A stretch of 64,000 bases of DNA from an uncultured Candidatus Entotheonella sp. (GTDB lineage: Bacteria; Tectomicrobia; Entotheonellia; Entotheonellales; Entotheonellaceae), in the NCBI GenBank assembly GCA_958295825.1, contig OY282375.1:3829489-3893488 (forward strand), given 5' to 3'. The number at the start of each line of letters is the position of its first letter. Position 1 is the stretch's first letter. Of this stretch, positions 38,996-48,703 are shown piece after piece. Under the pieces are notes generated by a model that was given only the letters and a program-made list of their open reading frames with translations, ran no database searches and was not told the origin of the DNA. The position numbers and the translations under genes are program-made.

Positions 38996-39911
38996 CTAAG
39001 TGGTCTCCTTCTCACCCCACACCCTAGCTATTATAACGGCCTGAATTTTCTCCTCAAAGCGTTCGACCAGCTCACGGTTGGCGTTGACAAGAGACTGTTC
39101 GGCCTCGACCTCGGCGGCAAATTGTTGCTGAATGGTCAGGTCGGGGAGAGGAATTTTGTACCTCTCCAATACTGACTTCTGGACCCGTTGCAAGCCCCCC
39201 GGTTCCCGTCATTTGTGGCTTCGCCCATGCACGAAATGCAGGGGTGGCTATCAAGAGGAAGAGCCATTCTGACAGCACTCTCTTCGTCGGTCTCAGCACA
39301 TAAAACTCGCTTGAGCCGAAGCCAATTCGATTGCTCAAGTTCTTTGCAATACCCGCTTTGCCATTTTCAAAACAGGGTGTCACTTTGGCAATAAGTACAT
39401 CATTTTCCTTGAAATACGTGTAACTTGAGCCTATCTCTTTCAGGGATTTGCAATCCTTCGCTTCAAAATACATCGTGTGTTCAGCTATATCGGACATGGG
39501 CACAAAGGAAACAGGGGTGGCTCCGTTCAATGCGGCTATTTCTGATTTTCTTGGATTGACAATGCACACCTCCCTCACCGCCACCAGCGGCCACTCAGGA
39601 TCAACCGCAATTTGCGGCCGGTAGTTGTCAATCACCGCCCGCGCCCCCGTCTATCACCCGCTGATAGCCTTCTATCTCTGCCACGATCTCCCGCTGCACT
39701 TCCAGCGGCGGCAGGGGAATTTGCAATTCTGCCAACTGTCTTTTCGTAACTCCTTGAATTGTTGAACCTTGGCTTGTGTTTTTGACACTTGCAACCCGGT
39801 CTTTGAGCACGTACACCAAAAAAATCGGCGCTGACCCCTTCCTTCAGAATCAGTCCTTGCGAGTTTTGGCTGATTGGAATGATATTCGTCGCGGATTCTC
39901 GAACCGCGGCT
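38996..39911 (-). pseudogene. hsdS: Type I specificity subunit hsdS, truncated and frameshifted
   Basis: The minus strand reads, in successive frames, a first repeat (YVLKDRVASVKN, QLAELQIPLPPLEVQREI, EIEGYQRVIDG), a second target domain (YRPQIAVDPEWPLVAVREV ... SSEFYVLRP) and the last helical repeat (YKIPLPDLTIQQQFAAEVEA). Frameshifts occur near 39630 and 39190, and more in 39700-39900. The first target domain is cut off by the IS66-family element at 39912. HsdS gives type I enzymes their sequence specificity; this one cannot be made whole. Confidence 0.85.
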
Positions 39912-41467
39912 GTAAGCGTTCAGGGGGTTGCCCTGCCCTTGTCGTAAGCGTTCGGCGAGTGGAGCAATGAGTGGGGTCATCGTAGCCAGGAGAGATCAGG
40001 CGGACGGTCGTGCATGAACGCCTCAAGGGCGTCGACCAACACCGAGAAGCTCGATTGCTCCAGTTGCCGACACGTCTGACGCAGCGACAGACTCCGCTGC
40101 ACCCAGGCGTTGCCTTTGGCGCTCGCCGTACCCAAAGAACCCTGACGCCACAACACACCAAAGCGTAAGGCGCGCTCCGCCCGGTTGTTGGTCGGCTCAA
40201 CTCCCGACTCATTGAGAAACACCCATAGCGAACCCATCTCGCGCCGTAAGTGCCTCACCAGGCGACCCGCATCGTCAGGGCGCAACTCATAACGCCGCAC
40301 GAGACGGCACAAACGGGCATACCAAGCTTGCCACTGACCACCGCTTGGCGGCGCATGAGCCATCTGACACAATCGCTGAAGTTCCTTCAAGGCCACCTTG
40401 CCGCAATCAGCAAGGGCGGCTTGACGGCGCTGCGACAACTCCCGGGCACGACGCACGAGGTGCGCCAGACAGGTCTGACGACGGTTGCCCCAGCCTTGAT
40501 ACACCCCGTAGCCGTCGCTGACCAGGATGCCACGCCAATCCTTTATCAAAGACCCGAAGGCTTCCTGCGAACGCTTGGCATGAATACGGTACAGGGTGAC
40601 GGTATCCGTGACCATGCTCCAGAGCCACTGCAAGGCATGGCGACAGTACCAAGGCGTCTCATCCACATAGCCCACCCGCGCCTGGCGGGCCAAGGTGGCA
40701 ATCGCCTCATCGTGTGGCGCGATGGCCAGGGAGGTGCGGTCGATGAGACGCTGAATCGCACCCAGGCTGATGGGTACCCCCAGGACGGAACGACAGAAGT
40801 CCTGCACGCCACGCCGGGAGATTCGCTGCATGGCGCTGAGTTCGCCAATCAAGGCCGTCAGGCGCGGGCCATAGCCGCTTTGCTGCGCCTTGGGGAGGCG
40901 GGCTCTGAGCAGCTTGCCGCAGCCCGTACCCCTACCCTGGTGCAAGACCCAGTGCGTGACGGCCATCTCGACAGGTGGCAACTCCGTGACTTGATGGGTG
41001 TGATACGGCGCCACGTGGCCGGATACGCCTTGGCCGCAAGGACAAGGTTCGGGATAGATGGCCCGCCGCTCGGTGGGACGGAGCAACTTGGGACCTGAAC
41101 CCGGGTGTCCCTTTCGTGCGCCCCGTTTGCCCGTGGGCTTGTCCGTAGGGTCCGTGGGTCTGTGGAAGGGTGAATCCGACGAGGGTGGTTTGTCGGAGGT
41201 CTTGGAGGTGCGTTGCGAGCGCTGTTGGAGTTGCTCGATTTGCTGTTGGAGTTGGGCCAGACGCTGATGCAGGGTGAGGAGATGGGCTTGTACGACCGGT
41301 GGTGTTTGCTGCCAATCGGTTTGCGACAGCGGCTCAGGCGGTATCGACGGCGCCATTCGGGATTTCCTGAAAACAGGGCCAATAGGAGAATGCGGAACGA
41401 GTAACCCTAGCCGATGATAAGGCGGTCATGCAACAGACAAGGGCAGGGCAACCCCCTGAACGCTTAC
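39912..41467 (-). mobile_element. IS66-family insertion sequence (single-transposase, ISBst12-like)
   Basis: The element is bounded by a perfect 32-bp terminal inverted repeat (39912-39943 and 41436-41467) beginning GTAAGCGTTCAGG, a typical IS66 end. It encodes only one transposase and no tnpA/tnpB helpers, as in the ISBst12 branch. The 8 bases outside each end differ (ccgcggct and gaggtctt), so no target duplication remains. Combined with missing hsdM 3' and hsdS 5' sequence, this indicates a deletion next to the element after or during insertion. A second GTAAGCGTTCGG follows the left end at 39944, perhaps a transposase-binding repeat. Confidence 0.93.
39977..41356 (-). CDS. IS66-family transposase
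   Basis: This 459-residue DDE transposase has an N-terminal coiled coil (LHQRLAQLQQQIEQLQQR, about 30-48), a basic Pro/Ser linker and a zinc-binding region (CPCGQG). The DDE core follows: VGYVDETPW, ILVSDGYGVYQGW and the Glu in EPTNNRAERALRFGV. This is the TnpC-type protein. It fills the element between the inverted repeats and appears intact, so the element may still be mobile. Confidence 0.95.
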   Translation of the reverse strand: MAPSIPPEPLSQTDWQQTPPVVQAHLLTLHQRLAQLQQQIEQLQQRSQRTSKTSDKPPSSDSPFHRPTDPTDKPTGKRGARKGHPGSGPKLLRPTERRAIYPEPCPCGQGVSGHVAPYHTHQVTELPPVEMAVTHWVLHQGRGTGCGKLLRARLPKAQQSGYGPRLTALIGELSAMQRISRRGVQDFCRSVLGVPISLGAIQRLIDRTSLAIAPHDEAIATLARQARVGYVDETPWYCRHALQWLWSMVTDTVTLYRIHAKRSQEAFGSLIKDWRGILVSDGYGVYQGWGNRRQTCLAHLVRRARELSQRRQAALADCGKVALKELQRLCQMAHAPPSGGQWQAWYARLCRLVRRYELRPDDAGRLVRHLRREMGSLWVFLNESGVEPTNNRAERALRFGVLWRQGSLGTASAKGNAWVQRSLSLRQTCRQLEQSSFSVLVDALEAFMHDRPPDLSWLR

Positions 41468-42540
41468 GAGGTCTTGACCCCCGAATAGGGCTGGAATACG
41501 CCCGCCGGCAGCGAGATGACGGCCACCAGGTAGTTTTCCACCAGCATCTTGCGCAGCTGCTTGTGGGCGGTCTGGCTCTGGAAGATGATGCCCTCCGGCA
41601 CGATGATACCGGCGCGGCCCGTGGGCGTCAGGTGCTCGGCCATGTAGTCCACGAACAGCACCTCGCTGCGTTTGGATTGCACCGAAAAGCGGCGGTGCGG
41701 GCGGATGCCGCCCTTGGGCGACATGAACGGCGGGTTGGCCAGAATCACGTCGGCGTACTCGTTCCAGCGCTCCTCGCTCGTCAAGGTGTCGTACTCGACA
41801 ACGTGCGGTTCGACGAAGCCGTGCAGATACAGGTTCACCAGCGACAAGCGCACCATGTCGGGCGAGATGTCATAGCCCTTGAAATTGGCCGCCAGCTTGC
41901 CCTTTTCGTCGGGCGTGAGCGTGCCGTGTCCCTCGGCGTCGGTATTGGCCTTGAGAATGTGCTTGTACGACGACACCAGGAACCCGGCGGTGCCGCAGGC
42001 TGGGTCGAGGATGGTCTCGTCCTTCTTCGGGTCCAGGACGGCGACGATGAAGTCGATGACGTGGCGCGGGGTGCGAAACTGCCCGGCGTCGCCCTGCGAG
42101 CCGAGGACGGAGAGCAGATACTCGAAGGCGTCGCCCAGGCGCTCGGAATGGTCATAGGTGAAGGTGTCGATGATCTTGAGGAAGGCGCGCAGGGTTTCCG
42201 GGTCGCGGTAGGGCAGGAAGGCGTTGTTGAAGATGTCGCGGAAAAGCGCCGGGATGCCGGGGTTTTCCGGCATGCGGCTGATGGCCTCGGCGTACAGGTT
42301 GAGGACCTCGTGGCCGCCCAGGCCGGCGCGCACCAGTTGCGGCCAGCCGTAGCGGGCGAAGTCGCCGGCGAAGAACTGGCGCCGGCCGCCCAGCGCCTCG
42401 CTCTCGGCGTCGATGTCGTCCATGAACTTGTAGATGAGGGCGATGGTGATCTGCTCGACCTGGCTTTTGGGGTCGGGCACCTTGCCGACGAGGATGTCGC
42501 GGGCGGTGTCGATGCGGCGTTTGGTTGCGCTATCAAGCAT
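41464..42540 (-). CDS. hsdM: Type I methyltransferase HsdM, C-terminally truncated by IS66
   Basis: This protein of about 358 residues starts at ATG 42540, overlapping the GxxExxY gene stop by 8 bp. It carries the HsdM N-terminal helical domain, FRTPRHVIDFIV, motif I ILDPACGTAGFL near 180, and motif IV VILANPPFMSP near 270. It then reads AVISLPAGVFQPYSGVKTS and stops. Full-length relatives of this short HsdM class continue for about another 100-130 residues. The stop codon TAA is supplied by the terminal GTAAG of the insertion sequence. The catalytic core remains, but loss of the C-terminal part that contacts HsdS and broken hsdS make methylation unlikely. Confidence 0.9.
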   Translation of the reverse strand: MLDSATKRRIDTARDILVGKVPDPKSQVEQITIALIYKFMDDIDAESEALGGRRQFFAGDFARYGWPQLVRAGLGGHEVLNLYAEAISRMPENPGIPALFRDIFNNAFLPYRDPETLRAFLKIIDTFTYDHSERLGDAFEYLLSVLGSQGDAGQFRTPRHVIDFIVAVLDPKKDETILDPACGTAGFLVSSYKHILKANTDAEGHGTLTPDEKGKLAANFKGYDISPDMVRLSLVNLYLHGFVEPHVVEYDTLTSEERWNEYADVILANPPFMSPKGGIRPHRRFSVQSKRSEVLFVDYMAEHLTPTGRAGIIVPEGIIFQSQTAHKQLRKMLVENYLVAVISLPAGVFQPYSGVKTS

Positions 42541-42982
42541 GGCTGGGTCCACCTGAATCAATAGATGGATTAACAGGAGGTACAGGATATGATCGGGTGA
42601 AGCGTTTGAATTCAAGCCGGGGATTGCCAAAGTTGATCAGCAATCCGACGCTGACGCCGGTCGCATTCAGGTAGTTGATGACTTGGGCCTGATGCTCCGG
42701 GAGCAGCGCCTTTACAGCTTTGAGTTCAACGATCACGCTCTCGTCCACAAGCAGATCCGCATAGAAATTGCCGACGGATTTTCCCCTGAAACGCACGCCA
42801 ATCGCTTTCTGGGATTCAACCGGAATCCCCTTGTCCGAAAGCGCGATCATCATCGCCTTTTCATAAACGGACTCCAGGAACCCGCTCCCCAGATCATTGA
42901 TAACCTCAAACGCACAGCCAATGATCTGGCCCGTCAATTCCCGGTGCAGAGCCTTCGCATCCTGTCTATCTTGCCCATCCAT
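42533..42982 (-). CDS. GxxExxY protein (PD-(D/E)XK-like)
   Basis: This 149-residue protein has the namesake motif GSGFLESVYEKAM (about 32-44) and the conserved FYADLLVDESVIVELKAVKAL, in which Asp and the ELK motif form a PD-(D/E)XK-like active site. The C-terminal QVINYLNATGVSVGLLINFG is typical. Such proteins are widespread in defence islands but without an agreed role. It is placed between hsdR and hsdM, 9 bp after hsdR and overlapping hsdM, so it is transcribed with the type I locus. Confidence 0.9.
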   Translation of the reverse strand: MDGQDRQDAKALHRELTGQIIGCAFEVINDLGSGFLESVYEKAMMIALSDKGIPVESQKAIGVRFRGKSVGNFYADLLVDESVIVELKAVKALLPEHQAQVINYLNATGVSVGLLINFGNPRLEFKRFTRSYPVPPVNPSIDSGGPSHA

Positions 42983-42991
42983 GTTTTTTCT

Positions 42992-45532
42992 CTACGCCGC
43001 GAACTGGTTCAGCGATACGTAATCCTTGATGTACTCGGGGACACTGCGGCGGTATGCCTCGGGCACCTGTCGCAGATCGGCCATGGAAAACGCGGGGTTG
43101 GTAGACAGGGCCGCGAATTCCCGCGTGTCGATGACATGGCGGAACTGGCCGTTGGTGGCGTACGCCTTGAAATAGGCTTTGACGGACGGCAGCGCCTGCG
43201 GGTCCGGCGGCTCGTGCTGGGTGATGAACTTGTCGAACTCCTCTTCCAACAGCTCGTCCTTGGACTTGAACCGGGGGATGAAGTTGAAGACGCGCTCCAG
43301 GATTTCCCGCAGCGTCAACCGGCGGTCCACCGCGGCGGCCTTGCGCAACTTGTCGAGGGTGTAGTACTCCTCGGGCTTGTCGAAGACCTCGCGGTTGACG
43401 TAATCAATGACCCGGTCCCACCTGCCCGCCTCAACCGCCTGCCTGACGGTCTCATCCTGGCGCACCGTGTCCGCGAAGCGGTCGAACAACATCCGGTCGA
43501 TCTTCATCCCCTCGTACCCGACGGGCTCTTCCTTCAGGGTGGCGAGGATGTCGGCGCCGAGGTGCTCGTAGGCGTATACCGGCGACGCGGCGCCGTCCGA
43601 CCCGGGCTCGTCATCCCGTTCCCCGCGCGCCGCCGGCGGCAGTTTGAGCACCTCGTCATAGTTGAATTCGGTCTCGAAGAACTCGCAGTTGGCGAAGAAG
43701 TCGAAGAGCTTGAAGGTGGTCTTTTCCGGGTTGGCAACGCCCTCGGCGACGGCGGCGTCAAGGCACTGTTCGGTGAAGTTGTGCCTGCGGGTTCCCCGGC
43801 CCTTGATCTGCACGAAGTCCGTGGGGGAGAAAATGGGCCGGAAGAGGCCGATGTTGAGGAGGTCGGTGCAGTCGTAGCCGGTGGTCATCATGCCGACGGT
43901 AACGCACACCCGCGCCTTGCTGGTGCGATAGGCGTCCAGGAAGTTGCCCGACCCCATCAGGTTGTTGTTGGCGAAGTTGATCGTGAATTGCTGGGCGTCG
44001 GCAACCTGGGAGGTGACCTGCACGGCGAAATCCGACTGGTATCTGCCCGGAAACATGACGGCTGCCATGGCGTTGAGGGTCTGCGTCAGCCGTGCGGCGT
44101 GGTTCTGCGACACGGCGAACACGATGGACTTGCCGATTTCGCCGCTGACGGGATCATGCAGGGCGTTCTCCAGGAACGTCTTGCAAAACACCTGATTGGT
44201 GGCGTCGGCAAAGAAGCGCTTCTCGAATTCGCGCTGTCTGAACGTCTCCTCCTGCTCCCCGCCGGCGTCGTCGGTGAACGAAACCGTGAAGCCGTCCGCC
44301 GCCAGGAGTTGGGTCGTCACCTCCGTGCGCGCGTCGACCATCTTCGGGTTGACCAGATAGCCGTCCCTCACCCCGTCGAGCAGCGAGTACCGAAAGGTGG
44401 GTTGCCCGCTCTCGCACCCGAAGGTGCGATAGGTGTCGAGCAGCAACCGCCGGTCGGCCTCGCGGGGATCGTGCACGTGACGGATGGTGCTGCTGAAGCC
44501 TCTCAGGTAGTCGCGCGGCGTGGCAGTCAGGCCGAGCTTGTAGCCGACGAAGTAGTCGAAGACGGCGCGGGCGTTGCCGCCGATGGAGCGGTGCGCTTCG
44601 TCGGAGATGACGAGGTCGAAGTCCGTCGGGGAAAAGAGCGTCTGGTACTTGTTGTTGAACAGCAGCGCCTGAACGGTGGTGACGACGACGTGCGCGCTGC
44701 GCCAATCGGCGCGTCGCTCCTTGTAGATCACGGTGTCGAAGTCGTTGGACAGGCAAGGGCCGAACGCCCGGTTGGCGGCCTGGTCTTCCAGTTCCAGCCG
44801 GTCGACCAGGAAAAGGACGCGGGCGGCGTTGCCGGTGCGCAGGAACAGCTTGATCACGGCGGCCGCAACCAGGGTCTTGCCGGTACCGGTGGCCATCTCG
44901 AACAGGAAGCGGTCCTGACCCTGTCGCACAGCTTGTTGCAAGGCTTGAACGGCGCCAAGCTGATAGTCCCGCAGGAAGCGCAGGCCGTGGGCACGGACGT
45001 AGCCGGCGCGTTCAGCTTCATTGCGCCAAGCCGCTTCCGAGGCGTAATTGGGCCGCTGCGTCAACACGATGTAATCGTCGCCAACCGGTTCATCAATCAA
45101 GCGCTGCGGGTTGGGAACCGCCTTGCGAAAGGCGCCGACCGACTCGGGCGTGGGAAAGGCGGTGATGAGGTGGGGGTTGCCGCGTTCCAGGTCCCAGAAG
45201 TAATGCAGGTTGCCGTTGGACAGCATCACGAATCGGCAATTCAGGGAGCGCGCGTACTTGCGCGCCTGCTCCTTGCCGACCAGAGGCTGCTTGCGCTCCG
45301 ACTTCGCCTCCAACACGACCAAAGGGAAGCCCCGGTCGTCCAGCAACAGAAAATCGGCCACCCCCCGTTTGGTTCGCTCAAAGTCGTCCCCCAGAGCGTC
45401 AAGGTCGGCCGGCTTGATGGCGACGCCGTGCTCCAGGCTGATGTTAGCTGACCCATTTTCATCGGTAAAGAAGCGCCATCCGGCCTTTGCCAACAGGGCG
45501 TTGATTCGGATACGCGCGGTTGCTTCGTTCAT
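42992..45532 (-). CDS. hsdR: Type I restriction enzyme R subunit
   Basis: This 846-residue protein has an N-terminal nuclease domain (Asp60 in GVADFLLL; VVLEAKSE with Glu75, Lys77), SF2 translocase motifs FEMATGTGKTLVAA near 217-230, ISDEAHRS near 310 and LGLTATP, later helicase motifs (VTVGMMTTGYDCTD, QIKGRGTRRHNF), and a C-terminal helical region. HsdR cuts DNA after ATP-driven translocation when joined to HsdM2-HsdS. It looks intact, but its partners are broken, so the complex should not assemble. It is the first gene of the operon, from ATG 45532. Confidence 0.95.
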   Translation of the reverse strand: MNEATARIRINALLAKAGWRFFTDENGSANISLEHGVAIKPADLDALGDDFERTKRGVADFLLLDDRGFPLVVLEAKSERKQPLVGKEQARKYARSLNCRFVMLSNGNLHYFWDLERGNPHLITAFPTPESVGAFRKAVPNPQRLIDEPVGDDYIVLTQRPNYASEAAWRNEAERAGYVRAHGLRFLRDYQLGAVQALQQAVRQGQDRFLFEMATGTGKTLVAAAVIKLFLRTGNAARVLFLVDRLELEDQAANRAFGPCLSNDFDTVIYKERRADWRSAHVVVTTVQALLFNNKYQTLFSPTDFDLVISDEAHRSIGGNARAVFDYFVGYKLGLTATPRDYLRGFSSTIRHVHDPREADRRLLLDTYRTFGCESGQPTFRYSLLDGVRDGYLVNPKMVDARTEVTTQLLAADGFTVSFTDDAGGEQEETFRQREFEKRFFADATNQVFCKTFLENALHDPVSGEIGKSIVFAVSQNHAARLTQTLNAMAAVMFPGRYQSDFAVQVTSQVADAQQFTINFANNNLMGSGNFLDAYRTSKARVCVTVGMMTTGYDCTDLLNIGLFRPIFSPTDFVQIKGRGTRRHNFTEQCLDAAVAEGVANPEKTTFKLFDFFANCEFFETEFNYDEVLKLPPAARGERDDEPGSDGAASPVYAYEHLGADILATLKEEPVGYEGMKIDRMLFDRFADTVRQDETVRQAVEAGRWDRVIDYVNREVFDKPEEYYTLDKLRKAAAVDRRLTLREILERVFNFIPRFKSKDELLEEEFDKFITQHEPPDPQALPSVKAYFKAYATNGQFRHVIDTREFAALSTNPAFSMADLRQVPEAYRRSVPEYIKDYVSLNQFAA

Positions 45533-45944
45533 ACGCTGTTCGACTCTCGAGCCGGTGCTTGCCGTTAGGATTCAGGCATGTAATCAGAGCAGGGAAAAAC
45601 CGGGGCGGCATGATAGCATATCGCCGCTTGGTCACCGGTTCGGCCTTGATCGCCTCCGACCCTCCCGCCGTCACGAATCACGGGCGGGTTGGACAGGCAT
45701 CAGATAATCCTTATTCTGTGCATGACAGACATGACGCTGAGCGGGAGGCCAAGAGGTAAACATCAACACTAGGCATCGACAGGGGCGCGACCCTGAACGC
45801 CATGGTGTGCGAATATCTGATACCCGTTGCGGAAAGCGACGGCGCGGCCCGTCAGGAGCAAGCAGGCAGACTGATGGCGTCTACCGAGCGCCTTGCGCGT
45901 GATGAGGAAAGCATTGGCAGACAGATCCGAGGGCGGAGCACACC
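45533..45944. other. Intergenic region between divergent hsdR and MmgE/PrpD genes
   Basis: No supported gene. A weak plus-strand frame from about 45802 (MVCEYLIPVAESDG, 48 codons) ends in a TGA that overlaps the ATG of the downstream gene, which could be a leader peptide or chance. Promoters for both flanking genes must lie here, but I cannot point to convincing -35/-10 boxes. Confidence 0.5.
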
Positions 45945-47315
45945 ATGACCCAAGCCGTTGACCATCTCGTTCAGCACGTCATCACGACCCGGTTCGAGGA
46001 CCTTCCGTCGTCGTCGGTAGCGGCGGTGAAAGCGTTTTGTCTGGATACGATCGGGGTGACCGTTGCCGGCACCGCGGCGCGGTACGCGGTGGAAATGCGC
46101 ACGGCAGTGGGCGGATGGGGAAGCGGCGCCGAGGCCACCGTTCTGGGATTGGGTGACAGGCTGCCGGCAAGCGCGGCGGCAATGGTCAACGCCTTTCACG
46201 CCCACAATCAGGAATTCGACTGTGTGCACGAGGCCGCCGTGGTGCATCCGCTGACGACGATTCAATCCGCCGCGCTGGCGTATGCCGAACGGGCAGGCGG
46301 TGTGTCGGGGCGAGACCTGATCCTGGCGCTGGCGCTTGGCGTCGACGTGGCCACGTCCATCGGCATGGCGGCGAAAACGGGGCTGCGGTTCTTTCGTCCG
46401 GCCACCGCCGGGGTGTTCGGCGCCACCGCGGCGGTCGGCAAACTGGCCGGTCTGAGCGCTGTTGGACTGAAGAACGCGCTCGGCCTCGCCTACGCCCAAA
46501 ACGCCGGCACCATGCAATCGCACGTCGAAGGCGGTCCGGCGCTGGCCTTGCAAATGGGCTTCGCCGCCGGCGCTGCCGTCCGCGCCGTTGATTTGGCGCG
46601 AGCCGGCCTGCCCGGACCGCACGACGTTCTGGAGGGGCCGTTCGGTTACTTCCGCCTGTACGAGGGCGAGTGGGACCTGGAACCGGTGTGGGCGGAGTTG
46701 GGAACGGTCTGGCGCATCACCCAGGTCAGCCACAAGCCGTTCCCCACCGGGCGCGCGGCGCACGGCGGGCTGGACGGCATCTTGCAGCTACGGGCCGGTC
46801 ACGGCTTGCAGGCCGATGACGTCGCCCGGCTGTTCTTGGCCGCGCCGCCGTTGATCCACCAACTGGTCGGGCGGCCCGCGCAGGCCGACATGGACGTGAC
46901 TTACGCCCGCCTGTGTTTCCAGTACGTCGGCGCCCTTGCCTTGCTGAACGGCGGCGTGGAGGTCGGCGACTTCAGCCCCGAACGCCTCGCCGACCCGCGC
47001 TTGCACGACCTCGCCCGGCGCATAGAGCTGGCGCCCGACGGCAATCCCGACCCCAACGCCCTGGCGCCGCAAGCCGTGACCGCACACCTCAAGGATGGCC
47101 GCACCCTGCGTGTCGATATTCCCCACACCCTCGGCAGCCCGGAACGTCCCCTCAGCCGCGAACAACACCTCGCCAAATTCCGCCGCTGCTGGTCCTGCGG
47201 CGCCCAGCCCCTTGCCGACGAGGCGGCCGACCGGCTCATCCGTCTCGTCGACGACCTGGACGAACTCAACAACAGCAACGAGACCGTCACCCTTACGCGC
47301 CCTGCTGCTCGCTGA
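45945..47315 (+). CDS. MmgE/PrpD family protein
   Basis: This 456-residue protein has the family pattern throughout: LPSSSVAAVKAFCLDTIGVTVAG near the start, SAAAMVNAFHAHNQEFDCVH around 80-96, and VHPLTTIQSAALAYAE. HVEGGPALALQMGFAAGAAV comes in the middle, then SHKPFPTGRAAHGGLDG, and a C-terminal domain with HTLGSPERPLS. The family includes 2-methylcitrate dehydratase (PrpD), but many members are of unknown substrate and no other prp gene is nearby. The start ATG is preceded by GAGGGCGGAG. It is probably a monocistronic gene; a strong hairpin terminator lies 175 bp downstream. Confidence 0.9.
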   Translation: MTQAVDHLVQHVITTRFEDLPSSSVAAVKAFCLDTIGVTVAGTAARYAVEMRTAVGGWGSGAEATVLGLGDRLPASAAAMVNAFHAHNQEFDCVHEAAVVHPLTTIQSAALAYAERAGGVSGRDLILALALGVDVATSIGMAAKTGLRFFRPATAGVFGATAAVGKLAGLSAVGLKNALGLAYAQNAGTMQSHVEGGPALALQMGFAAGAAVRAVDLARAGLPGPHDVLEGPFGYFRLYEGEWDLEPVWAELGTVWRITQVSHKPFPTGRAAHGGLDGILQLRAGHGLQADDVARLFLAAPPLIHQLVGRPAQADMDVTYARLCFQYVGALALLNGGVEVGDFSPERLADPRLHDLARRIELAPDGNPDPNALAPQAVTAHLKDGRTLRVDIPHTLGSPERPLSREQHLAKFRRCWSCGAQPLADEAADRLIRLVDDLDELNNSNETVTLTRPAAR

Positions 47316-47489
47316 TGGGTGGAACGCGAAATGGCGGACGCAATGGCATCTTACGGGCTTGAAATGCAGATCATGGAGTCAGGGGCGAGGGGGATGCGCC
47401 CATCCTGATAATTCGCCTGTAGTACGCGGCGTGTTCTTCTGCAATTTCTCTGCTTTGCCCTTTGGCCGCACCGTCCCCGCAGAAGACAT

Positions 47490-47525
47490 AAAGGCCCATC
47501 ATGTCACCACGAATGATGGGCCTTT
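47490..47525. terminator. Bidirectional rho-independent terminator
   Basis: A 13-bp perfect stem (aaaggcccatcat at 47490-47502, complement at 47513-47525) with a 10-base loop is flanked by A-rich and T-rich tracts (attttg on the plus side). It would end transcripts from the MmgE/PrpD gene and also from the minus-strand small gene at 47563-47838. Confidence 0.85.
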
Positions 47526-47562
47526 ATTTTGCGAAGATGCAGCTTCCATCTTTAGAGAACGC

Positions 47563-47838
47563 TCAAGAATGCGTATGAGAAGCGAGTTGCTCTCCCAGAT
47601 GATCGACGCGATCTGATAGATGGTCGATGCGTCCTGTGAGCCGTACTTCCACGTCCTTGATGCGGTCTGTCAATCGTACTTCCATTTGGCTCATGTCATC
47701 CTTTAGGCGTTGTTCCCCTCGGCTCATGTCATTTTTCAGGTCTAGGTGTTGAGCGCGAGTGATACGCCATAGCCAGATACCACCCATCACCAGCACACTA
47801 ACATTGCCAATCAGCAATTGTAGCGTTTCCGTGTTCAT
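47563..47838 (-). CDS. Small membrane-anchored coiled-coil protein
   Basis: This 91-residue protein has a membrane segment at about 8-25 (LIGNVSVLVMGGIWLWRI). A charged helix follows, built from degenerate 11-residue repeats (MEVRLTDRIKD, VEVRLTGRIDH, LSDRVDHLGEQ), probably a coiled coil. It has the same architecture as the protein at 433-747 but little direct sequence identity. No motif suggests a function. It lies just beyond a bidirectional terminator. Confidence 0.6.
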   Translation of the reverse strand: MNTETLQLLIGNVSVLVMGGIWLWRITRAQHLDLKNDMSRGEQRLKDDMSQMEVRLTDRIKDVEVRLTGRIDHLSDRVDHLGEQLASHTHS

Positions 47839-48703
47839 CGCTGTCCCCCTATATGCCCCGCGCCTTAACTAAATGGTGGTTCTTCGCGGTGTTTTCGTCA
47901 ATGCAAAAAACGGCAGGCGAATTTGAGAAGGTGTTTGACGGCGGTACTCGCGCAAGCGATTCCATTTACGAGTCTGTAGATTGTACGGGTACGCGCCGTA
48001 CAGGACGCCATTATTGAGATGTCATCACAAGCGACAGGACAAGACCTATTCGATTCTGATAACCCCGACTTGCAGGTGAATAAAGTCTCCCTTGAAAGCC
48101 AAGCTGGTTTTGATACTGGCTCTATGACGACAAGTACTGAATGGTCTATGCCCGGTATCACGATTTCTTCCATGCCATCGGCAACGGGTTTTGGGATATG
48201 GGCGAACACGGCATGGCAGTCGTAGAAGTTCTGGACGGTCCATTTACTGCCCACATGGATGGGGAGACAGCAACTGGCACGCTCAGCATGGCGACTTAGC
48301 ATAAACCTGGATGGGGTCGGCAGGGCCACATGGCATGGTCTTGCCACCGCTGCTTCCACCTACACATTTCAGCGCCGTTGACGATTGCCAACCTGTCGAT
48401 ACCAAGAGTTAGTGCTGACATCGACTCCAGGATACGCTATCGGTTCTTCCCTGGAGGATGTTGTGTTCATTGCAGGGGTGAAGGGGGCTGACTATATCAT
48501 GGGAGGCTTTACCGGCCAGGAGCATAAGGGAGAAGAGAGTAAATCCCCTTCGCAGGAATGAGGTTTAACCCTCTGATTCCCTCCCCCGTTGAGGGGCATG
48601 GTTAGGAAGGGGGGGCGTAACCCGACAGCGGAAGCCCGCGAGGCGCAGTGGAACGTCGGATGATGCTTTGCTAATCCGATCTGCAGCTTGATGCGGGCAT
48701 AGG
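47839..48703. other. Gene-poor stretch with possible gene debris
   Basis: I see no complete gene. A plus-strand frame around 48140-48298 reads YARYHDFFHAIGNGFWDMG and later HMDGETATGTLSMAT before a stop, which looks like the 3' end of a real but lost gene. Competing frames on both strands have no family features. The 48540-48620 part carries a short inverted sequence (ccccttc / gaggggc) of the dispersed repeat type. Confidence 0.35.

Noticed and set aside
42683..45451. A 922-codon open frame on the plus strand opposite hsdR
   Set aside because: Antisense shadow of a strongly conserved HsdR; composition is Arg/Val/Gly-rich without domains.
47898..48359. 153-codon minus-strand frame
   Set aside because: No ribosome site, odd composition rich in Ser/Cys, and a competing plus-strand frame looks more gene-like; neither is complete.
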